Notes: generated from the letters alone by a model not told the origin. 64,000 nucleotides of DNA from Rhodosorus marinus (GCA_029953675.1 JAMWBK010000002.1:620001-684000); one strand, 5' to 3'. Positions 33,001 through 45,537 are shown, counted from the stretch's first letter. Translations and numbers: made by a program.

Positions 33001-33873
33001 TTAGGTGCTGGATTCACCGAGGGCCTCAACCTTCAAGGACGGATCCAAATCCCAGCAGATGGGAGTGTTTCCAGTAAGTGCGTAGACAAGGCCTTCCAAC
33101 TTCCTGAAAAATTTGGTCCTATCCAGGAAATCGTTGCACACACCGTTTACGATACAGTAATTGCCTTCGAACGGATTGCGGTGGTGTTGGCCATGAACCT
33201 TGGTTGATATCAACAGACCAGCGGCCATGAGAAACTTAACCGGTGCGCTCGGTCGCTGCATGTGGGACCACTTGTGGAATTCCTGAGCCAATACCGAAAG
33301 AGTCACAGTCGTGCATAGGAAGGCCTCAACAGCAACTGGCATTTGAAAGGCCAACATCAATGCGAACATGGGAATCCCGACAATTGCCGGCCTCGAAATG
33401 TTGTTGAACAGCCCGCGGTTCGTAATGGTCCAGGGAGAGGCATGATGTCCCTGGAAAGCTTCAATCTGGTAGCCGAAAACTGGAGTATCCTTGGTCCCGT
33501 AATTGTCCAGCGCCCAGTGGTAAATTCCACTTCCAGCGTCAGCAAACAGATATCCAGCCGCCACTCCGAGCAAAGCTGTTGCCAGACCAAAACCAGATCC
33601 AACTTGCGTGGACAAGGAAATAGCCTCCGCTGCAGCCAGCATACCAGCTCCTAGAACGGAACCAATCATCCACGGCTCATCTTGTAGTTTGTCACCCTCT
33701 GTATGCAGTACGGGTTCTCTTCCCCTGTTCTTCTCCTTCAGCGGTTCCGTCCTCACTGATCCCACTCGTGGAGTTTCCACTACACTCACGGTACACCTTC
33801 GGCGCTTCTCCACACACTTCGTCCCTCTCACTCCGGTCACAGTGGACCACGCGCTCACCCCCACGAAAGCCAT
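33001..33873 (-). CDS. FAD4: Plastid FAD4-type fatty acid desaturase (TMEM189 family)
   Basis: This family includes plant FAD4, which makes the trans-delta3 16:1 chain on phosphatidylglycerol in thylakoids, and animal plasmanylethanolamine desaturase. The single exon encodes 290 residues. The N-terminus MAFVGVSAW followed by a basic, Ser/Thr-rich stretch to about residue 65 looks like a plastid transit peptide with the early Phe typical of red algae and glaucophytes. The iron-binding histidine clusters are all present: YHWALDNYG, FQGHHASPW, QEFHKWSHMQ and VHGQHHRNPFEGNYCIVNG. Hydrophobic segments lie at about residues 95-115 and 165-190. The plastid context favours FAD4 over the plasmalogen enzyme. 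No intron was seen. Confidence 0.92.
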   Translation of the reverse strand: MAFVGVSAWSTVTGVRGTKCVEKRRRCTVSVVETPRVGSVRTEPLKEKNRGREPVLHTEGDKLQDEPWMIGSVLGAGMLAAAEAISLSTQVGSGFGLATALLGVAAGYLFADAGSGIYHWALDNYGTKDTPVFGYQIEAFQGHHASPWTITNRGLFNNISRPAIVGIPMFALMLAFQMPVAVEAFLCTTVTLSVLAQEFHKWSHMQRPSAPVKFLMAAGLLISTKVHGQHHRNPFEGNYCIVNGVCNDFLDRTKFFRKLEGLVYALTGNTPICWDLDPSLKVEALGESST

Positions 33874-36537
33874 GATCTCCCAAACCGCTAACTTTTCTGG
33901 TCTCTAGCGGCCACAACTGGCAAAGCAGTGAGTTCGTTGATGCATCTTTATATTCATGCGCATCCTGCAATGCAAGAAAACCATGAAACGCCCTTCTCCC
34001 TCTCTCTCTGGTCAGAACAACAGAATCAATCATGCAACCATCCCTTCCTCACCCCAGAGAGCCAGGAATGATTCCCTATAGAATTCTCCAATTTGCAAAC
34101 AACCATAGGAAAGCCTTGGCCGTAGAAAGCAAGTTGCTTGGAAAAGCAACTGTCACCCTATCCGCCAGTTACTTGGCAACCAATGATATCCAGATGTGGA
34201 AAAGGGGACTGGCGCTGGATACTGGATCTGCATTTATTAAGCCAGAAATTCCTGTTTAGAGTAAAAATATTCTGTGGGCAGCGTGATTCTAATCAATTGT
34301 CGTGAACCGGTGGAAATATTCTCGAGCTTACAGCTCATTATTAAGGAGAGGATTGACTAGATTTAGATGAATTGTTTTAGATGAAAAGGTGGGAACATCG
34401 GGGATTGGGGTAGCGAAGGAGGGTGTGGTGATGAGCTTGGCCGGGGGATCGTCTGCGTCTTTCGTCTTATGTTTTGGGACTTTTTGGTGGCGCAAGCAGA
34501 GCTTCCGTACACGTGTAGTGGACTGAACGCCCTCACTCCCATCTGTTGTAACTCTGCTGGAGCAGGGCACCACGGATTTGTTTGCAGCGCACTGGTTTGC
34601 TGTCTGCGGTGACCCTACTCAGGCACGCGGAAGAAGATCGATAGTCTTCCTCGTCAATGATCTTGCTTTCTGAAAAATTCGATGGCGTGTCTAGATTTTG
34701 TATAGACCGACTATGTAGTTGAATAGTTAGCGCCCCTACACTTCCAAGTCGTGGAAGGTACGACGCACCTGGTGCCCTTTCTCAAGTAGAAGCCACAGGC
34801 GGGGGGAGCCGTCGGAGGTCTTACATGACGATGCCGATACCTGTGGATAATTCTTGAAGCGCTAATAGAAGCTCGTCCTACCAGTCTTCCGATCTATTAC
34901 CCCAAACCCCTCGAGCGGATCTTTTCCCAACCCGAACCCGACGGACTGCTCCAAGACGTACCCAGCCTAGTTTTATTCTTAGTTTCTCCATTACTAAACA
35001 AGGAACCGTTCTACTTTGAGCTAAACCACCGCAGACATGGAAGGCTAATGGTCCTTGTACTTTCAACTGAACCAGATCAACCAATTTCGGTCTAAATCCA
35101 CCTTATATAGCTTTCCGAAGAACCAAATATAGACCGTTGATGCCCACAATGGGTTTCTACAAATACACCGCTCTTCCCCTAAATCTATCCCCCCAATAAG
35201 CGTTGCCCTTTCGTACTGGTGACGAGTTTCTGCCCTCAGAGCTCCAAATTGGCTGTTGACTTGTAAACCACAAAAGGGCGAGATCCTTCAACAGACCAAT
35301 CAATCGACATCACCAAGAAACCCGTTGGCCTCAATTTCCCAATCAATTAAATTCTTTTTATCCAATAAAGTTTAATTTCGTAGCCCAACCTGTGATGATT
35401 GGATAAAAACGAAACAAAAATAGAAGAAATGTTCTATCCTAACTTCATATCATTGGACAAACGTATATCAGTATCAAGGAAAAAAAGAGACCAAATATCG
35501 AATATATTACTACAATACTATAAAAGTGACAATGAAATATGATATAATAATGAAGTACGGAAGATACCTTTCAGGATATTTTGAAATTATTTTGTTGAAT
35601 GGAGGTTTTTCTTTGGAATCTTTGAGACCACCAATCAAGACTATCATTTTTTTTTCTTTCTTTTCGAGTCTGTTTGCGAACTAAGCAAGCCGGTCGGGTT
35701 GAATGGATGATGCTTTCCTGCGGACAAGAGCAATGCCGCTTTGAGGAGGTGGCAAATTCTCCTTTATGGTCTTGTTTCCGTGCATTGGAAACGGCAAGAC
35801 TGACTCTATCTCGATTTCCTTCGTTCCCCGTGGTAGGTAGGTGATGGGTGGATCGTAGATGTTTGTGGAAGAGCTGTCGTTCACAAGGCGAGAGCCCGTT
35901 CCTTGTCCGATGAGGTGGGAATAGATGATGAATAGTCGCTTGCAGTAGTAGCATTCTGAGAGCGTCCCGCTCGTGACGAATAGACCTGCCGACGCTACCG
36001 CTTAAGGGAGCCTTCAATGTGGGAGGGAGACCGGTGCGGAACAGTCTGTTCCGTAGGAGCACTAGGGTTTACATTGTATCGAACGTAGACCACTCGCATT
36101 CTCTGGTAGCCGGGAAGTCATCATCTTAAGGGTTTACCTTTAACTGCACTCTGTCTCGAACACAATGCTTGTTCGCTAGCAGCGAGCCTCTTAGATTTAC
36201 AGACAGTATTGACGCTGAAAGTGCCCGCCTCGTCGGCAGAACAAATGCACCGGAGTTCGAAAAGGTTTGACTTATTAACTGTCAAGCCAGAATTTGAGCG
36301 ACTTCGGAGACTTTCGGAAGTTCGTTCGTCGTTGTTGTCATCAGGGAATAGGCTAGTAGCAGAGTCGCTTAACTACGGTTGACTTCGACCTTCCTGGAGG
36401 CAGGGTTGTCAAGAAGGGTCTGAAAACCAGTTGTATTGATCAATCTTAGTTAAAAATGTTTAGAAGGAGGGCAGATTTCGTGCATGGTCAAGAAAGCGGT
36501 GCTCAGCTGAAAATAGCGACTCATCTACAGTTCTCCC
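33874..36537. other. No recognisable gene
   Basis: About 2.7 kb lack a supported gene. From 35330 to 35570 the DNA is AT-rich. A minus-strand frame at 36062-35571 (163 codons without a clear domain, Arg/Ser/His-rich) was judged non-coding. Its right end adjoins the 3' end of COG5. Confidence 0.5.
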
Positions 36538-39500
36538 TTAGGAAACGACTGCTGGCTTCGAGCTCGACAATCCAGCCCTCCGCTTGTATATCTGAAGGAG
36601 CTTCGGGCCTAGCTCTTTCAGAAGCTTGTATTCCGGGATCATGTCCACTGCATTCTGGGATTCATCGGACTCCGTGAACTGGTTTTCCATCGAAAACGTA
36701 GCGCGCGTAAGTGTCAAGCTGATACAAAAGAAACACGTAATTGAGTTGCGCGTTTCTCGCCTACCTTCTCGTACGCTACTAGGCATTCGTTCGCGCTTTC
36801 CATCGCCTCCTCTTCGCTGTGGCTATCTATCCATTCGACCATGTACTTTGTAGACCATTGCATTCGTCTATGCGGCTGTAATAGAGGAGCGCGAGCTCGT
36901 CCAAGTATATGGATAACGACGCAGCTAGGTTTGAGCTCGCTCAACATCTCGAGCAAGTTGTCGTCTATTGATGCCAGCTCATCGATCTCCATCTGAACAA
37001 GCTTTCGGAACGCGCGAAAGGCGCTGTAGGACTCTCCCAGATCCTAATTCGACCAATATGAGAGGTAATACAGCGCAACTGTCAAGAGCTAGTTGCCAAA
37101 AAGCTAAGGGCTAGACCGATGACTATGCGTTGGCAATCACCTTTTGAGCGCAGACTTTAACAACTACTGCCTCAAGTTCAGACATGTCGGCGGCGAGAAC
37201 GGTTCTTCGTCTTAGGTCAAGCGACCACAAGAGTGAAGCGTGCAGCACAAACTTGCTCAAGGTTTGCCGAGCTAGAGTGTGGACACTCATCGACAGCGCC
37301 CGTGATCGGACTACCCTGTCCAGGGATTCAGTCTTAAATCTTCGAAGCTTCTCAGATAAGACGAGGATGTATCTTTCCTTCATGTGAGTTGTCGACTCCG
37401 CTGAAGCTTTGCCTTCCTCGTTCATAAAGTCATCCTTCATCTTCAGCAAAGAACTGTCCACGGTTGTTCGAATCTACATGAAGCACGTAGTTCCGGATAT
37501 TAGTGACTGCGCTGCGTATTGAGGAGAAAAGCGGGAGCAGTAACCTACATCCAGGAACAACTTCTCCAAGAAAGTCTCTGACAGCGCTGTAAGGACCTCC
37601 GCCGCTTCAGTCACCTCCTTTCCATTCGTGATCTGGAGACCGAACATAGTATGGGCAGCAGCTCCCAGCGCGTAAAGACCTTGATTTGACATAAAGCGCG
37701 AAACCTCAGAACGCGAGCGCTGGTGCAAAAGGAAGCAACCTGCGAAGTCAACTTCTTCCAAACAGTCGGGGACGTACCGTCATAAAGGTCGCTTACGCTC
37801 TTGTCTTTTGCGTCTCCGAGCACCTCCTGGGCTTTCCCCGCGTACATATACAGCGCAGCTGCAACGTTCTTCGACGAGTTCACGAACAATTTGGGATCAC
37901 TCATGGTGCTTGAGAGCTCCGCCGCAAACAATCTAGCTAGCCCGTTCGCTGCGATCGTGCCCGGAGAGGGTGCATCCGGGCGGAACAAACTGATGATCGG
38001 ATCAGTGACACGCGAAAGGGATAGAGCGAGGTATTGCTTCTCTATCGGTAGGAGAGCGTCGAGGAAGTAGCCATCCAGCTCATCCCGAGTGATTACGGAG
38101 CCAGAGACGAATCCATCCAGTTGAGAAAGAGTAGCGGTGTTCATCAGTCGATCACAGAGGCTCCCAAAAATCTGCAACAACCTCGGATAGTCGTCACAGA
38201 GCGCGTGGAAAAGTACGGCTCCAGGAGTAAGCTGGTCGGTTCGGGGGAAACATGATGACGATTGTTAGACTCAATTCTACTCTTTCGAATTCAGGTGTTT
38301 GGGTTGATCTTACAGACTTGGCTCTATTTAGGGATCGGATGTGGTCCAGAAAATTCTTCGTGAAAAGCTTGAAAAAGGCCCGACAAACATGGAGTTCAGT
38401 TGCGTTGTTGAGAAAACTTGGGACCGTGGGGTCCTGTTTCCATTGGAGTACAAACTAGAAGAAGGAAAGAGGCTGGATGAGCAAGCGACGGCTTCAAGGG
38501 GTACATCTTTCGCATCCGTTTGTGCACTAAAACGTGGGATCCATACCTGCAACTTGATGATTTGTACTATTACGTCGTGTAGCTGCTCCATCGCGCCATC
38601 CAATCGCTTCCACATTTCAGGTGGGGCTATGTCGGCACGTGTGCTTTGGGCCGTCTTTTGCACCACTTGTTTGGTGTCAAATCCCTCGATGATTGCTTTT
38701 TGAGCTTGTGCGACCAGATTCTTCACCTCAACATTAAGCCGTTCCTCAAGGTTGCCTAAAAGGGCGAGCGACTGCAGAGCCGCGGCAATGATTAGCGGAT
38801 CACCGCTAGCCATCGCGTTCCTAAGCGTATCCGTGACCTTATTTTTGTACTCGCTGCTGGCTTTTCGTATAGCGGGGAGTTCTCTGGCAACAATGTCCAC
38901 CCGATCAAGTGGTGGCGTTTTTGCCAGCTCTTCCAACTCCCGAACAGCTTCAGCAGTGGATTTTAGACCATCCGCATCCATGCTATCGTTGCTGTTACAA
39001 AATGATTGCAGCTTGTTGCTACAGGTCTGGAACCGTACAACCTGCTGCAGCAAATCTGCCGCCAAGGCGGCGTTTTTCATCTTGTGGATTGACCTCTGAA
39101 TCTTTTCGAACGGGTCGTTCAGACTGTCGACAAGCTGGTCCGTTGTAGTTGCGAGTTTGTTAAGTCCATCGGATAGGGACTCTATCTGCTGCTCAAGAGC
39201 ACTGACAGCCTCCACCTCACCGAGCAAAGCGTCCTGTCTCCTTATTACCTCCTCTCTAACCTGCGCTGAGACAAGATTCGCCGCGTTCTCTGTTTCTTGA
39301 AGAGACCTGGAGACCGTCCCATTTCCGATCGCGTTCCCCACATGTTTCACAGCGTCGAAGTCCTCAGAGAGGAAGAACTTGAGGCTGCTGTCGGTCTTAA
39401 AGCTCGATAGAATCGTGTTCAATTGGTTTCCCACATTTTCACTGTTGAGGTCGAGAGTTTCCATCCCCGGCAGCTCCCCCCCCGCAAGCATTCCGGGTAT

Positions 39501-39599
39501 AGGGGACATCAGTGGGGATCCCAGACCACTCCCAGCGTAGCTCCATGGGCTCTTCGCCGGTGATCTAGATCCAAGCTGAATCTTAGATGGGGTCGTCAT
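36538..39599 (-). CDS. COG5: Conserved oligomeric Golgi complex subunit 5
   Basis: COG5 is a lobe-B subunit of the COG tethering complex for retrograde transport within the Golgi. Exon 1 (39599-38547) encodes 350 residues. It holds the N-terminal motif FFLSEDFDAVKHVGNAI, then the heptad-rich QVREEVIRRQDALLGEVEAVSALEQQ region and DPFEKIQRSIHKMKNAALAADLLQQV, as in COG5. The next exons, at about 38235-37795, 37741-37545, 37470-37140, 37044-36770 and a last one ending at 36538, carry the alpha-helical body (for example LDALLPIEKQYLALSLSRV and EKLRRFKTESLDRVVRSRAL). The GTG directly before ATG 39599 is not used. The N-terminal 30 residues are Pro/Ser-rich (SPAKSPWSYAGSG), plausibly unstructured. 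Exon edges after exon 1 are approximate. Confidence 0.9.
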
Positions 39600-40909
39600 C
39601 ACTTCACCTTCATTCCGGAATAATGAAACAATACAACACGGTCATCTGATACACCCGGTCATTATACCAGCGGCGTCTTCCCCTCCAAAATACTGCGTTT
39701 GTCAATCCGCTGTCTAATAGATTCCAACCCAGCGAGGGATTGGTTTTTGACGAGTGCTTCGAACTCTGAGCAAGGAGCAAAAGAGCGTAAAATCAAGCTC
39801 GGTTCTCAGAACGCTTGCCTGAGAGGCATTTCTAGAGCTCCATTGCTCAATGGGTGGATGCTTGGCTCACTGGGCCTTTGCACGAGACCTGAAGAAATCT
39901 ACTATCACGTGGGTTTTGGTTTGGGTTTGATAAACGATGAACGGAGCTAGATATCCTTTGACCTGGACCTGTTGCTCACGGATTGTCTGAAGAGGGATTA
40001 GCAGGAAGCCTCAGGCACGCCGGGCTAAGGGGAAGGTTGAAAACACCCCGAGAGCACAGGTTCTTGCAGTCTTCGACCGCTGCTTGAGAAACTCACGTTT
40101 GAATGATCAGTGCTCTACCGGCTTTCTAAAGACTGTTGCTGCACCGTGGGACAGAGTTCTGCTATACCAGAGACCAGAAATCTTCCGCAGATGATCAGAA
40201 CCAACGCTAGTATCCGTTTGCGTCCGGTCCCGTAACCTCCAGCCTGGCAAGCGTTCGGACATAACTCATGCCGATCCCTCCTTCAAGTGCCCCAATCTTG
40301 AATCCACCGGGGAAGGGATCCTAACTGTATTCTGAATCCTCAGAAGCAAACACAAAGCTGAAGACAGACCGTACATGTTGCCAACATCACTCTTTCCATC
40401 CACCTCGACGTCAACCTCCAACGCTTCCAAACTTTCTAAAACAAGCCCGTTTCTGACTCAACATTTCTAATAAATCCTAACCATATTTTCTCAACCTCCC
40501 CCCTTTTACATTTCTTTTTACTGCATAATTATTTAGAAAACAACTTTATTGATGTTGATCTACCCCTGTCAAATCTTTCTTCGACGTTATTTATGTTCAG
40601 TTGTTCTTAATTTGAGATTTCTCTGACCGCCGTGGGGATGGATTGGTTGGTGTGCCAGTCGATGAAGACGACGTCGCGAGGTATCTGCAGCGCTTAGGGG
40701 GTGTTAGGGATGTGGCGTGAGTTTTGCTATTGGGAGCGTAGCTGTTAGCGTAGCTTTTTTTGGTGACGTAGTGAAAGTCTTCATCATAATGATTTAGACT
40801 AGGCGGATAATTTGCAGTGAAATTTTGGAAGCGAAGGAAAGAGCTGAGGCGGTTGTGTTCGTCGTTTTGCCGGGGGGAGGGGAGGGGGGTGGTTTGGTTA
40901 AGAAATAGG
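39600..40909. other. Divergent promoter region between COG5 and NOP56
   Basis: The two genes are transcribed away from each other across 1.3 kb. No gene, repeat or RNA was recognised. The sequence from 40490 to 40620 is AT-rich. Frames overlapping the NOP56 start on the opposite strand are shadows. Confidence 0.55.
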
Positions 40910-42622
40910 ATGGCGTTGTCGCTTCTATATGAATCGGCAGTTGGATACGCTCTTTTTGATGTTGTAGAAGGGCCGGATATATCCCTGGGGACGGAGGAGG
41001 TGATTAAGGCTCTGAGTGAGGCGAGCAGGTTTGCCAAGTTGGTGAAGTTGAAGGCGTTCTCGCCGTTTACTTCCGCCGAACATGCGCTTGAGAACATCAA
41101 TTGTATCAGTGAGGGAACTGTCTCAGAGTACTTGAAGTCTCTGTTGGAGGCAAACCTTCCAATCGGGAAGAAAGGGAAGAAGAGCAAGTTCTCGCTTGGC
41201 GTTATGGACAGCAAGCTCGGTAAGTGGGGATCAGACTGTGAAGTCGTAGTCGTTTCTTCTATTCCATGTCGTTCGCTAAGAAGGAGATTCTGATTCACAG
41301 GAGCCTCACTGCACGAGGAACTCGGCTTATCTGTGACCTCAGCCGAGAATGTGCAGGAGTTGATCCGCGGGATTCGGATCCACTACGAGAAGCTGATCGG
41401 GCAGCTTCAGACCGGGGATCTTGCACGGGCCCAACTCGGATTAGCGCATTCGTACTCAAGATCGAAGATCAAGTTCAACGTGCATAAGGCTGACAACATG
41501 ATCATCCAAGCAATTGCCTTGTTGGACCAGCTGGACAAGGACGTAAACACCTTCGCGATGCGCGCTAAGGAATGGTATTCCTGGCATTTCCCAGAGCTGG
41601 TGAAGATCGTTCCGGACAACTACAAATATGCCCGTCTGGTGAATATTATTCGGAACAAGCAATCACTGGATGAGTCGAGTCTGCCTCAAATCGCAGAGGT
41701 GGTTGAAGACGAGGACATGGCGAAGGAGGTTCTAGAGGCCTCAAGGTCCTCTATGGGTGAGGAATGCTTTCTGGTGCTCGTTTGGCACCAAACCTTCTAG
41801 TTCGACCTCGGCCAACTGAACCGAACCGTTTCTTCTCTTACCCTTGCCAGGAACCGATGTCTCACCAATCGATCTTATCAACATTGAAATGTTTGCGATG
41901 AAAGTGGCTGAACTTGCTGACTTTAGGCGTGAGCTTCAAAACTATCTTACGGGCAAAATGCATAACGTCGCACCAAATCTCGGCGCGTTGCTCGGGGACC
42001 AGGTCGGAGCGCGGCTGATAGCTCACGCAGGGTCCTTAACCAACCTTGCAAAGTACCCGGCCTCCACTGTACAGATCTTAGGGGCGGAGAAAGCTCTGTT
42101 CAGGGCTCTCAAGACGAAAGGGAAAACTCCCAAATATGGTCTTCTATTCCACTCATCATACATCGGCAAAGCGAAGCAGAAGAACAAGGGTAGAATCTCA
42201 AGGTATCTCGCGAACAAGTGTTCGATCGCCTCGCGAGTGGATTGTTTTGCGGATACCACGTCTGATGTCTTTGGGCTGAAGCTGAAGGAACAGGTTCGTG
42301 CTTTGCATCGTTCGTGTTTATGACGATCGTGAGTGTCGCTAATATTGTTAACTGGTGATCTCCTGGGTTTTAGGTCGAGGAGCGGCTCAAGTTCTACGAG
42401 TCTGGTGCGCGACCAAGAAAGAATATCGACGTAATGCATCTCGCACAGAAGGAAGTAGCTGCGATGGAGGACGCTGAAGATGCTGCGGCAGAAGAGTCTG
42501 AGAAGAAGAAGGACAAGAAGAAGAAGAAGAAGAGAAAGGCAGAGGACGCTGGCCCAGAGAAGGAATCCGACGAGCCCGTGAAGAAGAAGAAGAAGAAGAA
42601 GAAGAGCAAGGACAAGAAGTAA
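40910..42622 (+). CDS. NOP56: Box C/D snoRNP core protein NOP56
   Basis: NOP56 pairs with NOP58 and fibrillarin in snoRNPs that guide rRNA 2'-O-methylation and early pre-rRNA processing in the nucleolus. Exons 40910-41219, 41301-41756, 41851-42293 and 42374-42622 join in frame to give 485 residues. The NOP5NT domain starts [13 protein letters not shown]; the coiled coil and Nop domain show [66 protein letters not shown] and [20 protein letters not shown]. The C-terminal tail is Lys/Glu repeats ([12 protein letters not shown]), as in eukaryotic members. The wording around [22 protein letters not shown] and the longer N-terminus favour NOP56 over NOP58. Confidence 0.96.
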
Positions 42623-43192
42623 GAAAAGTTCAAAGTATTCTAAAAGGGAGACCCAGACGTTTTTGGTGAAGCGAAACCCTGTTCTCCTGGATTGGTCTTT
42701 TCCAACCTTCCTAAGTATTACATATTCCACGAAAATTAAAAATCGCGATGACTACAACATGAAATGCTGTGTAACAAAGCAGACAAGCATCGGGAGGCCT
42801 CCCTGATCACGAGGTAGTTAAGGAGAACGCTCGTCGCCATGCGACCAATCCATGACTCTAGAAGCAAAACCAACCTCGCTGCGCTGCCACGAGAATCAAT
42901 CATACAAATAGAGTCTTAGCCGCCTGCCTTGCAAGTTGCTTTGTAAAGGGAATTATTCCAGTGCTGCCGATCGCTGCCTCAGCGTCATCACCTTCAGAGC
43001 TGGATCGGATGGATTGTGAGTTCACATGGGTCGTCAACGGACTGTGTAGCTAAAGGAGCGGTGTGGCTGCTACTTCTCCTGCGACTGTGTGTGATGTTTT
43101 CATGACGGACACTAGTATTGGTTCGAAGTGACCGCCAGAGATCCCCAGCTGCGTCTGGGAGTGTCTATTTACGCTTCAGAGCGTGAATAAGG

Positions 43193-44187
43193 ATGAGTAC
43201 CAGAGCTGCTAGACGGGCAGCAATGCAAGGGGAGGGGCACTTCAGGATTCATAATCTACACGGAGCATATCCCACTCCTAGATCAAATCGGTTGACGTTG
43301 CCGGATAGGCACTTTTTGAACCTGGATTCAGTGAACGCGGCTGGCCTCAAGGGTCTTCATCGACTGGTCACAAAGTTCGTGGCGAAGGGCGAACCTCTTC
43401 AGTATGTCAAACTGCAATCGGAAGACTGTGAGGGTGAAAGATTTCGTGAGCTCATAAAAGCTTTCGATCAGAACCTGGCCGTGCAACTGGGTAAGGAGAA
43501 GACCGATTGAACGTTAGCGAGTGCTTTTCTATGGATGAGAGCTAAGAAAATATGATTCTCGCCCTGCTTGCATTCCAAACTGAAACAGCCATTGGACATC
43601 GATGCTTTGTTTACGGATTGTCACGAGGTGACAAGGCTCCCAGGGCCATCACGCACGGAGTTCCCTTCGTAAGGTTTACTTTAGGAAGGGCGTGGAGATT
43701 TGAACGCATGCCCGTGTCGTCCGGGTTGGGTGCGGTAGGATACTTCAATCGAGACCCAAAGATCCCTGCAATTGATCTCGCTTCTGTAGAATGTTAAACA
43801 AATCCTTTTACGTTGGGTTTCGTCCGTTCTGCCCCAAAGGTTATTGATGGGGTAAACTATGCGCCTTTGTGGTCGAAGCTCAAATTTGATGAGAAGAAAC
43901 CTGAGAAACGAAGAGTGCGATATGCGCGGTACATAGCTCAAGAAATGGGTGTAACCGAGCCATCTCTTATTGGCGTCTCGATACCAGAGTGCAAGCATGA
44001 GCGTGACGAAGCGACATCACTTTCTCATGCTCTTGGGAGCCCAGCTCCAAAATTTGACGATCGGCCCGAGCGATTGAAGGAACACGGGCTCCGTATCTAC
44101 AATACCACGGAAAGCCTCGGGTTTGCGGAAAAGGAAACTCTTCGGCTGAAGCCTTTTAGAACTGAATGGGGTCAATCAAAGGAGTAA
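43193..44187 (+). CDS. Unrecognised spliced gene
   Basis: The first open stretch starts at ATG 43193 (MSTRAARRAAMQG) and is rich in Arg, Leu and His, with a likely donor at about 43491 (CTGGTAAGG). Two later open segments, about 43637-43795 and 43815-44187, lie in frames that can be joined by short introns, but I could not settle the junctions. The last segment is basic and Glu-rich (DEKKPEKRRVRYARYIAQEMG) and ends near FRTEWGQSKE. No known domain was recognised. The stop codon at 44185-44187 lies inside the last coding exon of SNAPC3 on the other strand. It could be a lineage-specific protein. Confidence 0.55.
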
Positions 44188-45537
44188 TTGTACACCGACA
44201 TCTCAGATGGGGAGGCTTGAGGTTCACCACGATGGAGATCCCGAAAACAATCTGGAAAGCACGACGTTTAAAGCTGGAGGTTAGATATGGAGCCGTTTCC
44301 GTATGCATCTGAAAATCTCACCTTTGCAGAAGAAGGCTGGGCTTTCCTCCGCTAGCGGATCCTCGAGAACAAGCTTCGTTGCTTGCCGAGATAAGCAGAC
44401 CTGAGAGTGCACATCCCGAACGTCGTGAGCAATAGTTACCTGCTGGGTACGGAGACGCTCATGACAGCTGATAATCACGCAAAGTCTTCACTCACCGTGC
44501 ACTTTCTTGTTCTTCCGGGCAGCTGGTAGACTGTCATTGGAAACGATTCCGGCCCAGATGCCTCGAGCCCGAAACTCCTTGAGTGCAGGTCTCGAAAGAC
44601 TATAAGATGCTCGCAGTTTTGCTATAATACAGTAAAACACAAAAGAAAGATGCCAAAGTCGTGGTTCAGCTGCGGAGATATGTGAACGGTGAGGTTTGAA
44701 GCCATCTCCTACTCTGTGAACATAGATATACGGAAACCCGAGACGAATCTTCAGCCTATCAAACGTTGTAGAGGACATCTCTTCTATGGACAGGTTCGAG
44801 TAGTTCAAGCTTGGCGCCGCGTTCACAGCAGCTTCACGAAATTCCGACTTGATTCGCTTTCGAGACGACGCTGCTCGCGTGGTTTTCTTAGGTGTTTGCC
44901 TCCATTGCTGCTTGTGCCTATCAAGAAACTGCTTGACTGTAGCGGAGGAATCTCCAGGTCCACCACATCCGTAAAAGACGCCTTCGATAAAGAAGAACCC
45001 GCCATTGGAGACATTTTCACTGGCTTCGTCGATTCTACAGGAGATCTTCGTGCTGAGTGCATCCAGCTTCTGGTTGCTAAGAACGAGGAATTCCTGCGAT
45101 TTGTTCGCTCGAGTGGACTCATAGACGGCGACATGGACAACAGCCACTTCTTCGCCGCCCCCTCCATCATGGGGCCGAGATGGCGCCATGTTCGCTTCGC
45201 GGCCATTTTCCGTGGTTAGTTCGAGGGGAGTGAAGGGCTTCTTCGTCAGGACTTTCAGCCGATAAGACTTCAGGGCACAGTCTGTATCGACTAGAGTTCC
45301 TTCCTTGTCCTCATCATCAGCTCTAGCCTTATCTACATTGCTGCGCCGTCCTCTTCTACGAGCAGGCAGAGGTGGTCGAACTTGCCGAAGTCCATTCACA
45401 TCAACTCCATCAAGAAGCCTGGAAGGGTCTTCCTCCTTGACGGAACTCACAAACTGAGAAAAATCTTGCAACTCAGCACCAAATTCGCCCACGCTCAACA
45501 AATCTGAGAACCCCTTTCGAAGTTGCTCATCCACCAT
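44172..45537 (-). CDS. SNAPC3: snRNA-activating complex subunit 3 (SNAP50)
   Basis: SNAPC3 is the DNA-contacting subunit of the complex that recognises the proximal element of snRNA promoters for RNA polymerases II and III. Exons 45537-44713, 44621-44496, 44400-44322 and 44251-44172 join in frame to 369 residues. The N-terminal 130 residues are poorly conserved with a basic patch (PARRRGRRS). The conserved part runs from LVLSNQKLDALSTKISC and FFFIEGVFYGC to LGFPYIYVHR, then across the junction QNCEHLIVFRDLHS, KCTVCLSRQATKLVLEDPLA and FFCKDCFRDLH. The paired Cys and Cys/His motifs (CEH, C-x2-C, C-x2-C) are the expected zinc ligands. The ATG at 45537 was chosen over an in-frame GTG 18 bp upstream. 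Confidence 0.93.

Noticed and set aside
35571-36062. 163-codon minus-strand frame
   Set aside because: It has low-complexity Arg/Ser/His content, no domain and lies in a region without other gene signals.
40597-41298. 233-codon minus-strand frame
   Set aside because: It is antisense to the NOP56 start, and its Ser/Thr/Pro-rich composition reflects the opposite strand.
42294-42373. Possible box C/D snoRNA in a NOP56 intron
   Set aside because: The intron holds TGATC but no proper RTGATGA and CTGA box pair, and it is only 80 bases long.
42023-42730. Long minus-strand frame rich in Leu and Phe
   Set aside because: It is antisense to NOP56 exons 3-4; the Leu/Phe runs mirror the Lys/Glu-rich tail.
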